Shown here piece after piece: positions 1 through 10,907 of a stretch of 64,000 bases of DNA; the stretch's first letter is position 1; each line of letters opens with the position of its first letter. The translations under genes and the position numbers were made by a program. The stretch spans positions 62,001-126,000 of the forward strand of contig CAWATZ010000018.1 of the NCBI GenBank assembly GCA_963784995.1, given 5' to 3'. This stretch comes from CAWATZ01 sp963784995. GTDB lineage: Bacteria > Planctomycetota > Planctomycetia > Gemmatales > Gemmataceae. The notes under the pieces were generated by a model that did not search any database, was not told the origin of the DNA, and saw only the letters and a list, made by a program, of their open reading frames with translations.

Positions 1-2
1 GG

Positions 3-1728
3 GGCGGCGTCTACGGCTACGTCCCAGACTACGCCGGCCCTGCCGACCCGGGCGGCGGGGAGTACCGCGACCTGCGGAACCTGCCGGCCTGGAGCATCTA
101 CGACCAGTATAGTTCCGACGTCTACACGCGCAAACGGGATGACTTCAACTGCACGCGCTACGTCGCCGGCTCCATCACGCCGCAGCAGACAATCGAGACG
201 CGCTGGAAAGACAACCTCTATTGCTCGACCGCCTTCGTGACACCTGTACCACCGTTCTCACTCGATGACCTGGTCAAGCTGGTTGGCGACCAGGGCAAAC
301 CCGAGTCCGTTGCCGGCGTCAAGGAAAAGCTCGACAAGTACCTCGGCTTCTGCAAAAGCGCGCCGATGGTTGTCTCGGTGACGCCCGGGCTGGAGGAGAG
401 CTTTGGCCTGTTCCTCGGCAAGACGCCGGAGCAGCTTCAGGGCCTCGGCGAGGTCGTTGCCCATCTCCGCCAACGGACAGGCAAGCCGGTGATGGTCGGC
501 CACGGCGGCTACTACAACCGCTTCGACTTCGAGAAGATCCCCTATTTCGACATTTACGATCCGGAAACCGAACCGATCTACCCGGCCAATCTGCACACGG
601 CCCTGCGGCCGCTGGTGCAGGGCAAGGACAAGGTGATCTGGGTCCGGCCGCAAATGTACGAGGACGTGCCCTACGAACGCTGGCGGTTCCACACCTATGT
701 CGAGTTGATGCGTGGCTGTCGCGGCTGGCAGTTTGCCCACGGTCCCGGCGACGCCTCGCTGTTCCGCGGACTGCACGGCGAGATGGAGTTCTTCAAGCCG
801 ATCGTTTATTCCCGCGATCCAGGCCCCAAGATCACCATCGAGCCGAAGCTGGAGCACTGGTCGCGCCGCTATCAGGGCAAGACCTACCTGATCGCCGCCA
901 CCACGCGCGCTGTCCAGCTGGGCCGCTGGCGCTGGAGCGAGGAGGAGCCCGCTCGGGGTGAGCCGCCGGCTCATGGCGGCCGGGCACGCATCACTTCTGC
1001 AACCGAGCCGGCGAGCGGCCCCAGTATCCACGGTTTGCAGCACCTGCCCGACGCCCGCACCTGGCCGGCTGGCAGCAAGCTGACCCAGTGGGTGCGCCTC
1101 GATGCCAGGGACCGGCCCGCCAACGTGGTGCTGCTGGTCAAGGCCGACGGCCGCTGGACCCATGCCGCTTCCTGGGGCAAGTTCGACCCGGCGGCGTTCG
1201 GCACCGACCGCAAGCGCACGTCCTGGTTCCTGCACAGCTTTTACAACAACGCCAATGGCTTCCTCGGCTGGGACGACAAACTCGTGGAAAAGGCCCTGCC
1301 GTACGTGCTGAACGCGCTCGGTCGAGATGGGCCCTCTGCCGGCCGCGGGTGAGTGGTTCAATCTCCAGGTGCCGCTGGACCGGATTGGAGCGGCAGGCAA
1401 GCTGATCGACGGCGTGGCGTTTCTGCACGAGGGCGGCCAGGTCGAGTGGGGCCGGACCGTGCTTGTCGATCCGGACGGCGGCGAGTCCCTGGTCTGGGGC
1501 GACTTCTTGGGTCCGCCGCCGGAGCAACTGGCCCGCACGACCATCCACGTGCCCGGACTGAAGGCAGGAACGAAGGTCCGCGTCCTCTTCGAGGACCGGG
1601 AGTTGACGGCCGGGGACGGCCAGTTTGTCGATGATTTTCGCGGGCAGGACCTGTACCAGCGCTTCGGCGGGATGGGCTACGGCTCCGAGCCGGTCGCCCT
1701 GCACCTGTACGAGATTCCCGGGCCGTGA
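3..1728 (+). CDS. Glycoside-hydrolase-like protein, 5' truncated by window edge, one frame shift
   Basis: The reading frame is open from the first bases of the window, so the true start lies upstream. About 450 residues are read up to a stop at 1350-1352. A second frame overlapping from about 1327 continues to 1728 with a sensible C-terminal domain (WFNLQVPLDRIG, then a GKLIDGVAF stretch), so one base has probably been lost or gained near 1330. The central part (VMVGHGGYYNRFDFEKIPYF, then IWVRPQMYED) looks like a TIM-barrel carbohydrate-active enzyme, and the tail like a beta-sandwich domain. Family and substrate are inferred from general appearance only. Large multidomain proteins of this sort are common in planctomycetes. 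It converges on the S53 peptidase across a long hairpin. Confidence 0.5.
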
Positions 1729-1746
1729 ACGATGAGAGTGGAAAAT

Positions 1747-1822
1747 GAACCACGGATGACACGGATAACACGGATAAAATGCCTGTTGCCTTTATCCGTG
1801 TTATCCGTGTCATCCGTGGTTC
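1747..1822. terminator. Perfect 32-bp inverted repeat (CGGATAACA family) between convergent genes
   Basis: Arms 1747-1778 and 1791-1822 are exact reverse complements around a 12-nt loop. Each arm is built from short CGGATRACA-type units. It lies between the stop codons of two convergent genes and could end transcription from both sides. A close relative, also between convergent genes, is at 47735-47811. Seen directly; the terminator role is inferred. Confidence 0.7.
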
Positions 1823-1830
1823 AATTGCAC

Positions 1831-3810
1831 TCAAGCGGGGAACCGCTCGTTGTCTCTCAACCAGCGGTTGCGTTTGTCCGGCTCCACCAGGCTGCTGCCG
1901 CAAGGAGAAGTCAGCAGCGCCAGGGCGATCAGGGCCGCGGCCGCCTGGGTGGCCTTCTCGCGATCCTCCGAGGGGTCCTCTTCGTTCTCGGCGATCATTC
2001 GCCGGGTCACGGCAGCGGTGGTCTCGGTCAACCAGCGGTGGTCGATGAAGCAGGCATCGACCAGTGCCAGTTCCGCGGCGGGCCCACCCAGGTTCGACTC
2101 GCTCGACCCCTCCTGGAGCGGCAGGGCTTGCTGGAGGGCGGGCGGCACAGGCTGGGGGTCTTCCGCGGGCGGCAGTGGATCCTCCACGGGGGTTTCCTCG
2201 GCGTACTCCGATGGGCCCCAGACCCGAACCGGGCGGCGATAACCGCCGAATTTTCCCACTGGACCCAGACCCAGGCCCACGCGGGGGAAAATGCCTGGCT
2301 GGTGCTGGGGCGGAGGACTGGCATTGGAGGCATAAGCGATCGTCACGGCCAGGTTGCCGAAGAAGGGGACGATCGGCGGCAGCGAGTTGCCCGTCAGGAC
2401 AATCACCAGCAGGTTACTGTTGGTAGTGATCGAATTCGGCGTGGGGCTCAAGGTCGTCACGATCGTGTTCACGTTCACCGGGTCGGAAATGACAGCGGCG
2501 TTCAGGTGAACCGTTGTCAACGGTCCCGCAGTGGTTTTGGTCGAGGCATTGACAGCGGCCGAGGTGAAGGACGAGATCAGGGCCGGGATCAGGTTGTTGG
2601 CCACCGGAGTGCCCAGTCCCGTGTAGTCGTTGTAGCCCGTGAGGGTCACCATTCCGGAATCGTCGGTCGTGATGACGTGGAAGTAATTGCCGGTGGCGTT
2701 GCTGGCGTACAGCTTGTACAGGGCGGGCAGCAGCTGCGTCGCCCCGGTGATCGGCCCCTGGCCCTGGGAAGCGAGCCCCTGATCGACCCGGGCGACCAGG
2801 GCGGACCATTGCGGGGCGCCAATGCTGGTGCCGCCGAACTGCTGCCAGCCGGCCACCCGGCCGTAGGGAACCGAATCGTACACGGCGACGCCGGTGGAGG
2901 GATCGGCATCGTAAGCCACGTCCGGGGTCACGCGGATGCCAGTTTGCTGCACCCCCAGCTGGTAGCTCGGCTCCGCTTCAAACGGACTGGGCAAGCCGCC
3001 GCTGGAGTCCCAGGCCAGTTCACCGGCGTAGGTCCCCGGACTGGGCGAGTTCGAGGTGAACAGCGTGGTGCCACCCACGCTGAGGACGTAGGGCGAGGCG
3101 GCAGGATATTCGCTGACCACGCTATCGCCGGAAGCGGCGACGAAGGTGATGCCGGGATGGGTCGCCGGCGAAAAGTGCGAATCGAAACGGGTTTCCCCGA
3201 AGAACTCGGAGGTGCCCCAGCTCATCGACACGACCGAGACGCCTTTCTGGCTGCTGGCGGTATCGACCGCCTTGAACAGGTCGGCGTTGCTGGCCGAACT
3301 GGCTTCCACCAGTACGATGTTGGCCCCGGGAGCGATGGCGTGGGCCCATTCGACGTCCAGCGCGATTTCCGTGTCCCAGCCGGCGTTGGTGGCCGGCAAC
3401 GAGGTGGTCTTGCCGTTCTCGTTGATGACCTTGAGGAACTGGTTGACCGTGGACGTGGTCGTCCCGGGCAGTTTGTAGTAACTGTCGAAGGTCGCCAGGT
3501 CGCTGACAATGTTCGGATCGTTGTAGGCATCGACGATGGCAATGGTCTGACCGGCGCCAGTGAGGTTGTTGAGGTTGAACCCGTAGGCCTGCTGAATCTG
3601 GGCAGGCGTCAGCGCGGTGGCGGGAGGGGTTGTGACGTTGATGACGGGACTGCTGCTGCCGTGGCTGGCCTGCTGGACGACCGCGAGCGGCACGGCCACC
3701 GGAGCGGCCGACAGCATGGTTCGCGGTTCCAGTTCTTCCAGGCGTAAACGGACCGCGCGCGTTGGTCGAGGGTTCTTTCTGAATGGGCGCGAACGCAACA
3801 CGTGCGGCAT
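1831..3810 (-). CDS. Secreted S53 (sedolisin/kumamolisin-type) serine-carboxyl peptidase
   Basis: A 659-residue extracellular endopeptidase of the sedolisin family, which uses a Ser-Glu-Asp triad at acidic pH. Residues 21-34 carry the RLRLEELEPRTMLS motif typical of the N-terminus of many exported planctomycete proteins. The catalytic core spans roughly residues 65-430. Glu148 and Asp152 lie in WDTEIALDVEWAHA, an SGD motif sits near 227-229, and the nucleophile Ser329 lies in GGTSIGAPQWSAL. The long pro-domain of classical kumamolisins appears absent or very short. After the core there is a low-complexity, proline-rich segment and a short hydrophobic stretch near the C-terminus (ALIALALLTSP), features that may hold it at the cell surface. 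The family call is confident; substrate unknown. Confidence 0.85.
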   Translation of the reverse strand: MPHVLRSRPFRKNPRPTRAVRLRLEELEPRTMLSAAPVAVPLAVVQQASHGSSSPVINVTTPPATALTPAQIQQAYGFNLNNLTGAGQTIAIVDAYNDPNIVSDLATFDSYYKLPGTTTSTVNQFLKVINENGKTTSLPATNAGWDTEIALDVEWAHAIAPGANIVLVEASSASNADLFKAVDTASSQKGVSVVSMSWGTSEFFGETRFDSHFSPATHPGITFVAASGDSVVSEYPAASPYVLSVGGTTLFTSNSPSPGTYAGELAWDSSGGLPSPFEAEPSYQLGVQQTGIRVTPDVAYDADPSTGVAVYDSVPYGRVAGWQQFGGTSIGAPQWSALVARVDQGLASQGQGPITGATQLLPALYKLYASNATGNYFHVITTDDSGMVTLTGYNDYTGLGTPVANNLIPALISSFTSAAVNASTKTTAGPLTTVHLNAAVISDPVNVNTIVTTLSPTPNSITTNSNLLVIVLTGNSLPPIVPFFGNLAVTIAYASNASPPPQHQPGIFPRVGLGLGPVGKFGGYRRPVRVWGPSEYAEETPVEDPLPPAEDPQPVPPALQQALPLQEGSSESNLGGPAAELALVDACFIDHRWLTETTAAVTRRMIAENEEDPSEDREKATQAAAALIALALLTSPCGSSLVEPDKRNRWLRDNERFPA

Positions 3811-4098
3811 GGCCGGTTCCTCAAGGGGTTGCCTTGTGTATCCCGAGGCAGGATCGGGACATCCACTAAAAGAGCTTTAATACGAGTTTACTCTGTTCCT
3901 TGACCGCCAGCAACTCCATTTCGGAGTCAAGACCGGAGCCGAGACACTGCTTGCGCTTCCGGCTGGCCCGTGCCGTTTTGAAAAAACCTTGTCGCCCCGG
4001 CGGTTTTTCGGCCCGGGCCGCGACGGATTGAGTAGGATGATCCGCGGGGGTCTTGCAATGCGTGCGCCCCGCTTTCTTCAACCAGGGGAGACGTCCCG
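3811..4098. other. Divergent intergenic region, 288 bp
   Basis: It separates the divergently transcribed S53 peptidase and the ring-cleavage dioxygenase, so it must hold both promoters. I see no convincing operator, riboswitch or small gene. A purine-rich GGGGAGACG sequence sits about 10 nt before the dioxygenase start and is a plausible ribosome binding site. Confidence 0.4.
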
Positions 4099-4769
4099 AT
4101 GCGTAATCCTGTTTTTCGTTCGAGCCGCCGGGTCTTCCTGAGCGGTCTGGCACTGGGCACGGCGGCCTTCACGGTCCCCGGCCTGTTCGCCGAGGAGCTG
4201 GCCCGGGTGCTGACGCCCGCTGCAGACGGAAGGTCCGTTCTATCCCAACAAGCTGCCGCTGGACACCGACAACGACCTGATCGTCATCAACGACGGCATC
4301 ACGCCCGCGGTGGGCGAGATCACCCACCTGACCGGGCGAGATCCTCGATGCGAAGGGGAACCCGATCAAGAACGCCCTGGTCGAGATCTGGCAGTGCGAC
4401 TCCAAGGGCGTTTACATCCACACCCGCGACAGCACCGGCAAGAAGCGCGACGAGAACTTCCAGGGCTTCGGCCGCTTCCTGACCGGCTCCAAGGGCGAGT
4501 ACTACTTCCGGACCATCAAGCCGGTCCCCTATTCGATCAGGGCGCCGCACGTCCACTTCAAGGTCAAGAAGGGCGGCAAGGAACTGCTGGTCACCCAGTG
4601 CTACGTCAAGGGTCACGCCGGCAACGACCGCGACCTGGTCTACCGCGGCATCCGCGACCCGAAGGCGCGGGAAGCGGTGACGATCGCTTTCACGCCGATC
4701 AAGGAGTCGAAGATCGGCGAACTCTCAGCCCAGTTCGACCTGGTGCTGGGCGTCACGCCGGAGGGGTAG
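4099..4769 (+). CDS. Tat-exported intradiol ring-cleavage dioxygenase, two frame shifts
   Basis: The product belongs to the protocatechuate 3,4-dioxygenase beta-like family of non-haem Fe(III) enzymes that open catechol-type rings. It starts with a Tat signal (SSRRVFLSGLALGTAAF). Three successive frames give one protein: frame 1 to about 4225, frame 2 (EGPFYPNKLPLDTDNDLIVI) to about 4335, then frame 3 (ILDAKGNPIKNALVEIWQCD) to the TAG at 4767-4769. The GPFYP motif, the WQCD segment, and the iron-ligand region (a Tyr in PVPYSIRAPHVHF followed by His-X-His) are all present. Both shifts are of the +1 type. The protein is otherwise complete at about 220 residues, which argues for sequence error rather than decay. 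Lone secreted members with no catabolic operon are frequent in planctomycetes; the substrate is unknown. Confidence 0.75.
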
Positions 4770-4791
4770 GCGGAGGTTGGGGCAAAGGCCG

Positions 4792-4873
4792 TAGCCGCAG
4801 GCTTTAGCCTGCGCTCGGGGTAAGCCCGAAGTCGGGAGGAAAGTACGCCAACGCAGGCTAAAGCGTGCGGCTA
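4792..4873. repeat. 22-bp inverted repeat (GCAGGCTAAAGC family) between convergent genes
   Basis: Arms 4792-4813 and 4852-4873 pair with one mismatch. The left arm itself contains the palindrome CGCAGGCTTTAGCCTGCG. It lies between the dioxygenase and the convergent permease and overlaps the permease stop. The GCAGGCTAAAGC core returns in the hairpin at 42161-42228. A terminator role for both genes is likely but inferred. Confidence 0.6.
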
Positions 4874-7609
4874 TTCGTACGCAATCGCCTCGGCAATGCG
4901 GATGCGCGTCGCCTGATAGGCCGGCCACAGGCCGACCACGGTCGCCAGCACCACGGACAGCCCGAAGACGACGCCGGCTTCCTGCCAGGGGAGACGCATG
5001 GGGAAGTCGAACCCGGCCTCATCGAGCAGGACAACGTCGATGACGTACCACTCCAGGACCAAGCCGGTGGCCAGGCCCAGGATGGCACCGACCAGGCCCA
5101 TCAGCACCGCCTCGGCCAGCACCGAGCGCAGCACCTGCTCCTGCGAGGCCCCCACGGCCCGGAGCAGGCCCAGCTCCCGCCGTCGCTGCAGCACCGAGAT
5201 AAGCAGGGCCGTGATCACGCCCAGCAGGGCCACGATGCCGACAACGCTCTGCTGAGCATAGGCCAGCCCGTAGACCCGTCGCAGCTGGGTGGCCACTTCG
5301 CTGCGTAAATTGCCCCGGGTGACGCCGTGCAGCGAGTCCTTGTCGCCGAGCTGGCTCTTGAGGGTCCCCAGGAGCGCTTGCCGTTCCTCCTCCGTGGTCG
5401 GCTTGCCGTCCTCGGGGCGGAGGTAGACGTCGAACACGTCCACCTGGTGGTCACGGAAGGTCTTCTTGAACCAGTCCCGATCGACCATGATGGTGCCGCG
5501 GTTCCAGGTGTAATCGACGACGGTGCCGATCACTTCCAGGGAAAGCGGCCCGTCCAGGCCATCGATCTGGACGTGGTCGCCGACCTTGACCTTGTACAGG
5601 GCCGCGAAGTTCCGCGACACCAGGGCGGTGCCCGGCTCGCGCAGCCGGGGAAAATGCGTCAGGTTGCGGGCCAGGGAGTAGTGGTCCTCGGCCTTGTCGA
5701 AGGCGTGCGTGTCCAGGGCCAGCATCACGACCAGCCGATTGCGATAGGGCAAGGCATGGAAGCGCACACCCAGGGCGACGTCCACCCGGGGCACGGAGAG
5801 CAGTTGCTCCCGGACCGACTCGTCCATCGGCATGGTGTCGCCGGGTTTGGTGAGCGGGCTGCCCCCGGTCACGAAGACGTCGGCGGCAATGGACTCATCC
5901 AGCCAGGAAATGATCGCCTCCTCGCTGCTCTTGATGAACCCGGCCGTCTGCACAAACAGGGCCCCCGTGGCGGCCAGGGCAGCGATGACAATGCCGGTCC
6001 GGCCGGGACTGCGCACCAGGTTGTCGGCCGCCAGCCGGCCCTCCAGGCCCAGGAAGAGACGGAAGAACGGCTGCAGGAGCTTGCCCGCGACCATCGCCAG
6101 CAGCGGGGTGGCAATCAGCGCCGCCAGCAGGATGCAGACGATGCCGTAGAACACGCCGACGCGCAGCGGCAGCGCTTCGCGCCAGACCACGGCGGCCATG
6201 CCGGCCAGCAGCAGCAGCAGGCACAGGCCGACGTGCAGGATTCGGTAGAGCAGGGGGTGGGCGGTCGGCGCCCGGCGGACCACGGTGGCTGGCTCCTCCT
6301 TGGCAGCCAGGACGGCCGGCAGCAGGGCGGCGACGACCGTGGTGGCCAGGCCGGCGGCCAGGGCCAGCCCCAGGGTCCACGAGTCAATCTCCAGGGTGAG
6401 CTGGTCCATCGGCAGTAAGGAGTCGTTCAGGACCCGGGTGATGGGGCCCTGAGCGACGCGGGCGAGGCCGTACCCGATCGGCAAGCCCAGCAGCGAGCCG
6501 GTCAGCCCCAGAACCATCGCCTCGAAGACGAACAGGCCGCCCACCTGGGTCCGCGTCGCGCCCACGGAGCGCAGGATGCCGATCTCGTGCCGGCGCTCGG
6601 CCACGCTGACCGACAGGACGATGAAGACCAGGAACAGGCCGACCACCAGGCCCAGCGTGCCGCCGATGGAAAAGCCCAGTTCCAGCCCGGCGGTGACGTC
6701 GCGCACCGTTTCGTTGGCCTCGTCCACCGTCTGGACCTTGAGCGGCACGCCGACCAGTTCTTGCAGTCGCCGCTTGACCTGGTCACGCTCCGCGGACGAC
6801 ACCGGAGACTTGAGACTGACGTTGATCTGGGTGACGTATTCCGGACGTTCGGGATAGACGAACTCGGCCGCGGACTGGACCTGCATAACAACAACGTTTG
6901 GTTCCAGCCGGGATTGCTCCGAGGTGGAACGGACCGTGGCAACAACCAGGGCCTGTTTCTGAATGCCGGCCATGCGAACGGGAATGATCGCCTTCTTCAG
7001 GGTGATGGAGTCGCTATCCTCCGGGGTCAACCCGAGGTCCTCGGCCAGCCTGGCGCTGACGACGACGGGCACCGTGCCCAGCAGACGGGCGGCCGCGATT
7101 TGCAGGTCGGTGACAGCGGCCAGCCGGGTGATCTCCAATCCGAAGTCCTTGTGATACTGCTCCAGGTTCTCGGCTATCTCGCTCTGCACGCCTGCGTGCG
7201 CTCCAACGCCGGTCACGCCTGCGCGGCCGGCCTGCGCTTCGGTGGGCGGTTCCAGCCCCAGCAGCAGGACCGAGCGGTTGTTCAGCGAGGGCAGGAACAC
7301 CCGGCCCACCACCATCGGATCGACCGAGTGGACGGCCGAAAGAGTGGGGTCAGGAGTTTGCTGCTTTCGCGGATCGATCTTGTTGACGGCGTCCCGGGGC
7401 ACGCCTGGCTGACCGTTGAACACGATCAGGTCGGCGAACCCGGAGAGCGGGTTGACGGCCGCCTGGGCGGCCTTGTTGAGATGGCGGCTGAGGGTGCGCG
7501 TGGCGACCATGGCGGCCACCCCCACCGCGATGCCCACCAGCGCCAGCAGCGCACGCCGCCAGTGCTGCTGCAAATAGCCCAGACTTAACAACCGTTGCAA
7601 GGAGAACAT
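4871..7609 (-). CDS. FtsX/MacB-type ABC transporter permease, 912 residues
   Basis: A large inner-membrane permease made of two FtsX-like halves, the architecture of exporters that move lipids, lipoproteins or peptides across the envelope. Each half has an extracytoplasmic domain followed by transmembrane helices. The first block includes FSIGGTLGLVVGLFLVFIVL, the middle block a long string of hydrophobic helices (LCLLLLLAGMAAVVW), and the last VGIVALLGVITALLISVLQ. The conserved coupling motif RRHEIGILRSVGAT and its second copy RRRELGLLRAVGAS are visible. The gene begins 21 bp after the stop of the ATP-binding subunit on the same strand, so the two form an operon. An inserted repeat-like coding stretch (QAGRAGVTGVGAHAGV) lies in the first periplasmic domain. 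Substrate not deducible. Confidence 0.85.
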   Translation of the reverse strand: MFSLQRLLSLGYLQQHWRRALLALVGIAVGVAAMVATRTLSRHLNKAAQAAVNPLSGFADLIVFNGQPGVPRDAVNKIDPRKQQTPDPTLSAVHSVDPMVVGRVFLPSLNNRSVLLLGLEPPTEAQAGRAGVTGVGAHAGVQSEIAENLEQYHKDFGLEITRLAAVTDLQIAAARLLGTVPVVVSARLAEDLGLTPEDSDSITLKKAIIPVRMAGIQKQALVVATVRSTSEQSRLEPNVVVMQVQSAAEFVYPERPEYVTQINVSLKSPVSSAERDQVKRRLQELVGVPLKVQTVDEANETVRDVTAGLELGFSIGGTLGLVVGLFLVFIVLSVSVAERRHEIGILRSVGATRTQVGGLFVFEAMVLGLTGSLLGLPIGYGLARVAQGPITRVLNDSLLPMDQLTLEIDSWTLGLALAAGLATTVVAALLPAVLAAKEEPATVVRRAPTAHPLLYRILHVGLCLLLLLAGMAAVVWREALPLRVGVFYGIVCILLAALIATPLLAMVAGKLLQPFFRLFLGLEGRLAADNLVRSPGRTGIVIAALAATGALFVQTAGFIKSSEEAIISWLDESIAADVFVTGGSPLTKPGDTMPMDESVREQLLSVPRVDVALGVRFHALPYRNRLVVMLALDTHAFDKAEDHYSLARNLTHFPRLREPGTALVSRNFAALYKVKVGDHVQIDGLDGPLSLEVIGTVVDYTWNRGTIMVDRDWFKKTFRDHQVDVFDVYLRPEDGKPTTEEERQALLGTLKSQLGDKDSLHGVTRGNLRSEVATQLRRVYGLAYAQQSVVGIVALLGVITALLISVLQRRRELGLLRAVGASQEQVLRSVLAEAVLMGLVGAILGLATGLVLEWYVIDVVLLDEAGFDFPMRLPWQEAGVVFGLSVVLATVVGLWPAYQATRIRIAEAIAYE
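7186..7240 (-). repeat. Repeat-derived coding insertion in the permease gene
   Basis: Read on the minus strand, GAAGCGCAGGCCGGCC and GGAGCGCACGCAGGCGTGC flank a 20-bp middle. The same two blocks, with a different middle, occur inside the BBP7 gene at 50985-51027, also in frame, giving EAQAG...GAHAGV in both proteins. A dispersed element tolerated within coding sequence is the simplest reading. Confidence 0.6.
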
Positions 7610-7630
7610 GATCGCAAGGCTCGACAGGGA

Positions 7631-8414
7631 TCAGCGGCGTACCACGTTGGCCACAGAGGGCCGGATGCCATCAACGGAAGGGGGCTTGAGGGAATCGCAG
7701 CCGTCCAGCAGACCGCGGGCCTGCTGGGGCTGGTCGGAATCGACCAGCCCATCGCGGATCTGGACCAGCCGATCGCCGTACTCCGCCGCCGAGGCGATCG
7801 TGCGTGACCATGACCACGGTGCAATTGCTCCGGGCCGGCAGGCTCCGCAGCAGCATCAGGATCTCCTGGCTGGTGGCCGAGTCCAGGTTGCCGGTCGGCT
7901 CGTCGCACAGCACCGCTTCCGGTTCGGTCACCAGGGCGCGGGCGATGGCCACGCGCTGCATCTCACCGCCGGACAGCTCGTCGGGGAAGTGATCGGCCCG
8001 GTGCGCCAGCCCGACCCGGTCCAGGGCAGCCTCGGCCTTCTTGAGGGACCGACCGTGCGCCTGCCCCGCCAGCAGCAGCGGCAGAGCGACGTTCTCGGAG
8101 GCGCGCAAGGTCGGCAGCAGGTTGAAGAACTGGAAGATGAAGCCGATTCGTGTCCGCCGCAGCAGCGAGCGTTCCCGGTCGGACATCCGTCCGAGGTCCT
8201 TGCCGTCGAAGAGGGCCTGACCGCTCGTCGGCGTGTCGAGAGCGCCGAGCAGGTGCATCAGGGTCGATTTGCCCGAGCCGCTGGGCCCCATGATGGAGAC
8301 GAACTCGCCCCGAGCAATGCGGAGACTGACGCCACGGACCGCCTGCACCGAACGCCGGCCTTGGTCGTAGACCTTGGTGACCTGGACCAGCTCGTGCTCA
8401 ACGCCTGACGGCAT
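7631..8414 (-). CDS. ABC transporter ATP-binding subunit (LolD/MacB-like), one frame shift
   Basis: The ATPase that powers the downstream FtsX-type permease. Walker A is GPSGSGKST, the Q-loop region is FIFQFFNLLPTL, the signature is LSGGEMQRVAIARAL, and Walker B is AVLCDEPTGNLDSAT followed by the switch His in VMVTHD. Directly after VTHD the frame slips near 7800. The shifted frame gives ASAAEYGDRLVQIRDGLVDS, the normal end of this family, and reaches a TGA at 7631-7633. The corrected protein is about 260 residues, normal for LolD-type subunits. One indel in the sequence is more likely than a dead gene because the partner permease is intact. The two genes form an operon on the minus strand. 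Confidence 0.85.
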
Positions 8415-8504
8415 TAGTGTTTCCCTCCGGACCTTTCGCGAATGCGCCCTGGTTATACTCCGCTAACCGTTGCGTTGTGCCAGGGAAAACAAAAACTTCT
8501 CTTG

Positions 8505-8632
8505 CGACCCCTGCCGGCTTGCCCGGCAGGTGAAGGAGGTCGGAAGCTAGAGGAAAGGAAAAGAATAACTATTTCTTTCCTCTCTTCTAGCCATTGACCT
8601 GCTTCACCTGCCGGGCAAGCCGGCAGGGGTCG
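8505..8632. repeat. Long hairpin, GACCCCTGCCGGCTTGCC family
   Basis: Arms 8505-8541 and 8596-8632 (37 bp) pair with one mismatch. The inner part also pairs partly (a GAGGAAAGGAAA-type stretch against its complement). It follows the stop of ettA at 8650 on the minus strand and probably ends that transcript. The same family, with a tandem duplication, lies at 45698-45944. Confidence 0.65.
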
Positions 8633-8649
8633 TTCTCTCCCATCCTGTC

Positions 8650-10319
<1,670 letters not shown>

Positions 10320-10589
10320 GAATGTCACTCAAAAGGAACGCCCGCCTCCTCGCCGGAAGGCGGCGCCGGAGCGAGCCTGTACTCAGGGTAGCGGAGTGGG
10401 GTGTTCAGGTCAAACGCAGATGGCGGCCGAACGTGAAGAGACGTTCAGCGGGGGCGCAGATAGGCGCGATCCGCTTCCAGCCGGGTGTCAAGTTGGCAGT
10501 GGCCACCGCGGAAGGATGCTGGTGGGGAACCTTTTGCCAGCCAGCCGGTATAGAACTCTGGAGTCGGCACGAGGAACCAGGGCCGGACG

Positions 10590-10907
10590 ATGAGCGACGT
10601 GGAGCTGATTCAGCGGGTCCTCGGCGGAGACGTGGAGTCGTTCCGCCTCCTGGTCCAGCGTTACCAAGGGGCCCTGTTCTGCCTGGTGCGGAACCTGCTG
10701 GGCGACGCCCAGGAGAGTGAGGACGTCGCCCAGGAAGTCTTTCTGACCACGTATCGCAACCTGGCTCGCTACGAGCCGCGGCGGTCGGCCTTCGCGACCT
10801 GGCTGTTCACCATCGCCCGCAACAAGTGCTGGAACGCCTTGCAGAAGAAACGCCCCCAGCCCCTGGGCGAGCTGCCGGAGCGGAGCGATGACCTCCTGTG
10901 GACAAGG
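10590..10907 (+). pseudogene. ECF sigma factor, region 2 only, joined to a signal peptidase gene
   Basis: The first 100 residues form a clear sigma-70 region 2: LIQRVLGGDVESFRLLVQRY, then DAQESEDVAQEVFLTTYRNL and RSAFATWLFTIARNKCWNAL. This part binds core RNA polymerase and the -10 element. Region 4, which reads the -35 element, should follow about 30 residues later but is absent. From about 10905 the coding signal moves to another frame and becomes signal peptidase I. A possible ribosome site (GAGGAA) lies about 15 nt before the ATG. Either a deletion removed region 4, or a sigma-peptidase fusion exists and one indel separates its halves. Without region 4 a conventional sigma function is unlikely. 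Confidence 0.6.

Noticed and set aside
1732..3747. 671-residue frame on the plus strand opposite the S53 peptidase
   Set aside because: Shadow of a GC-rich gene; no family motifs, while the minus strand has a clear catalytic triad.
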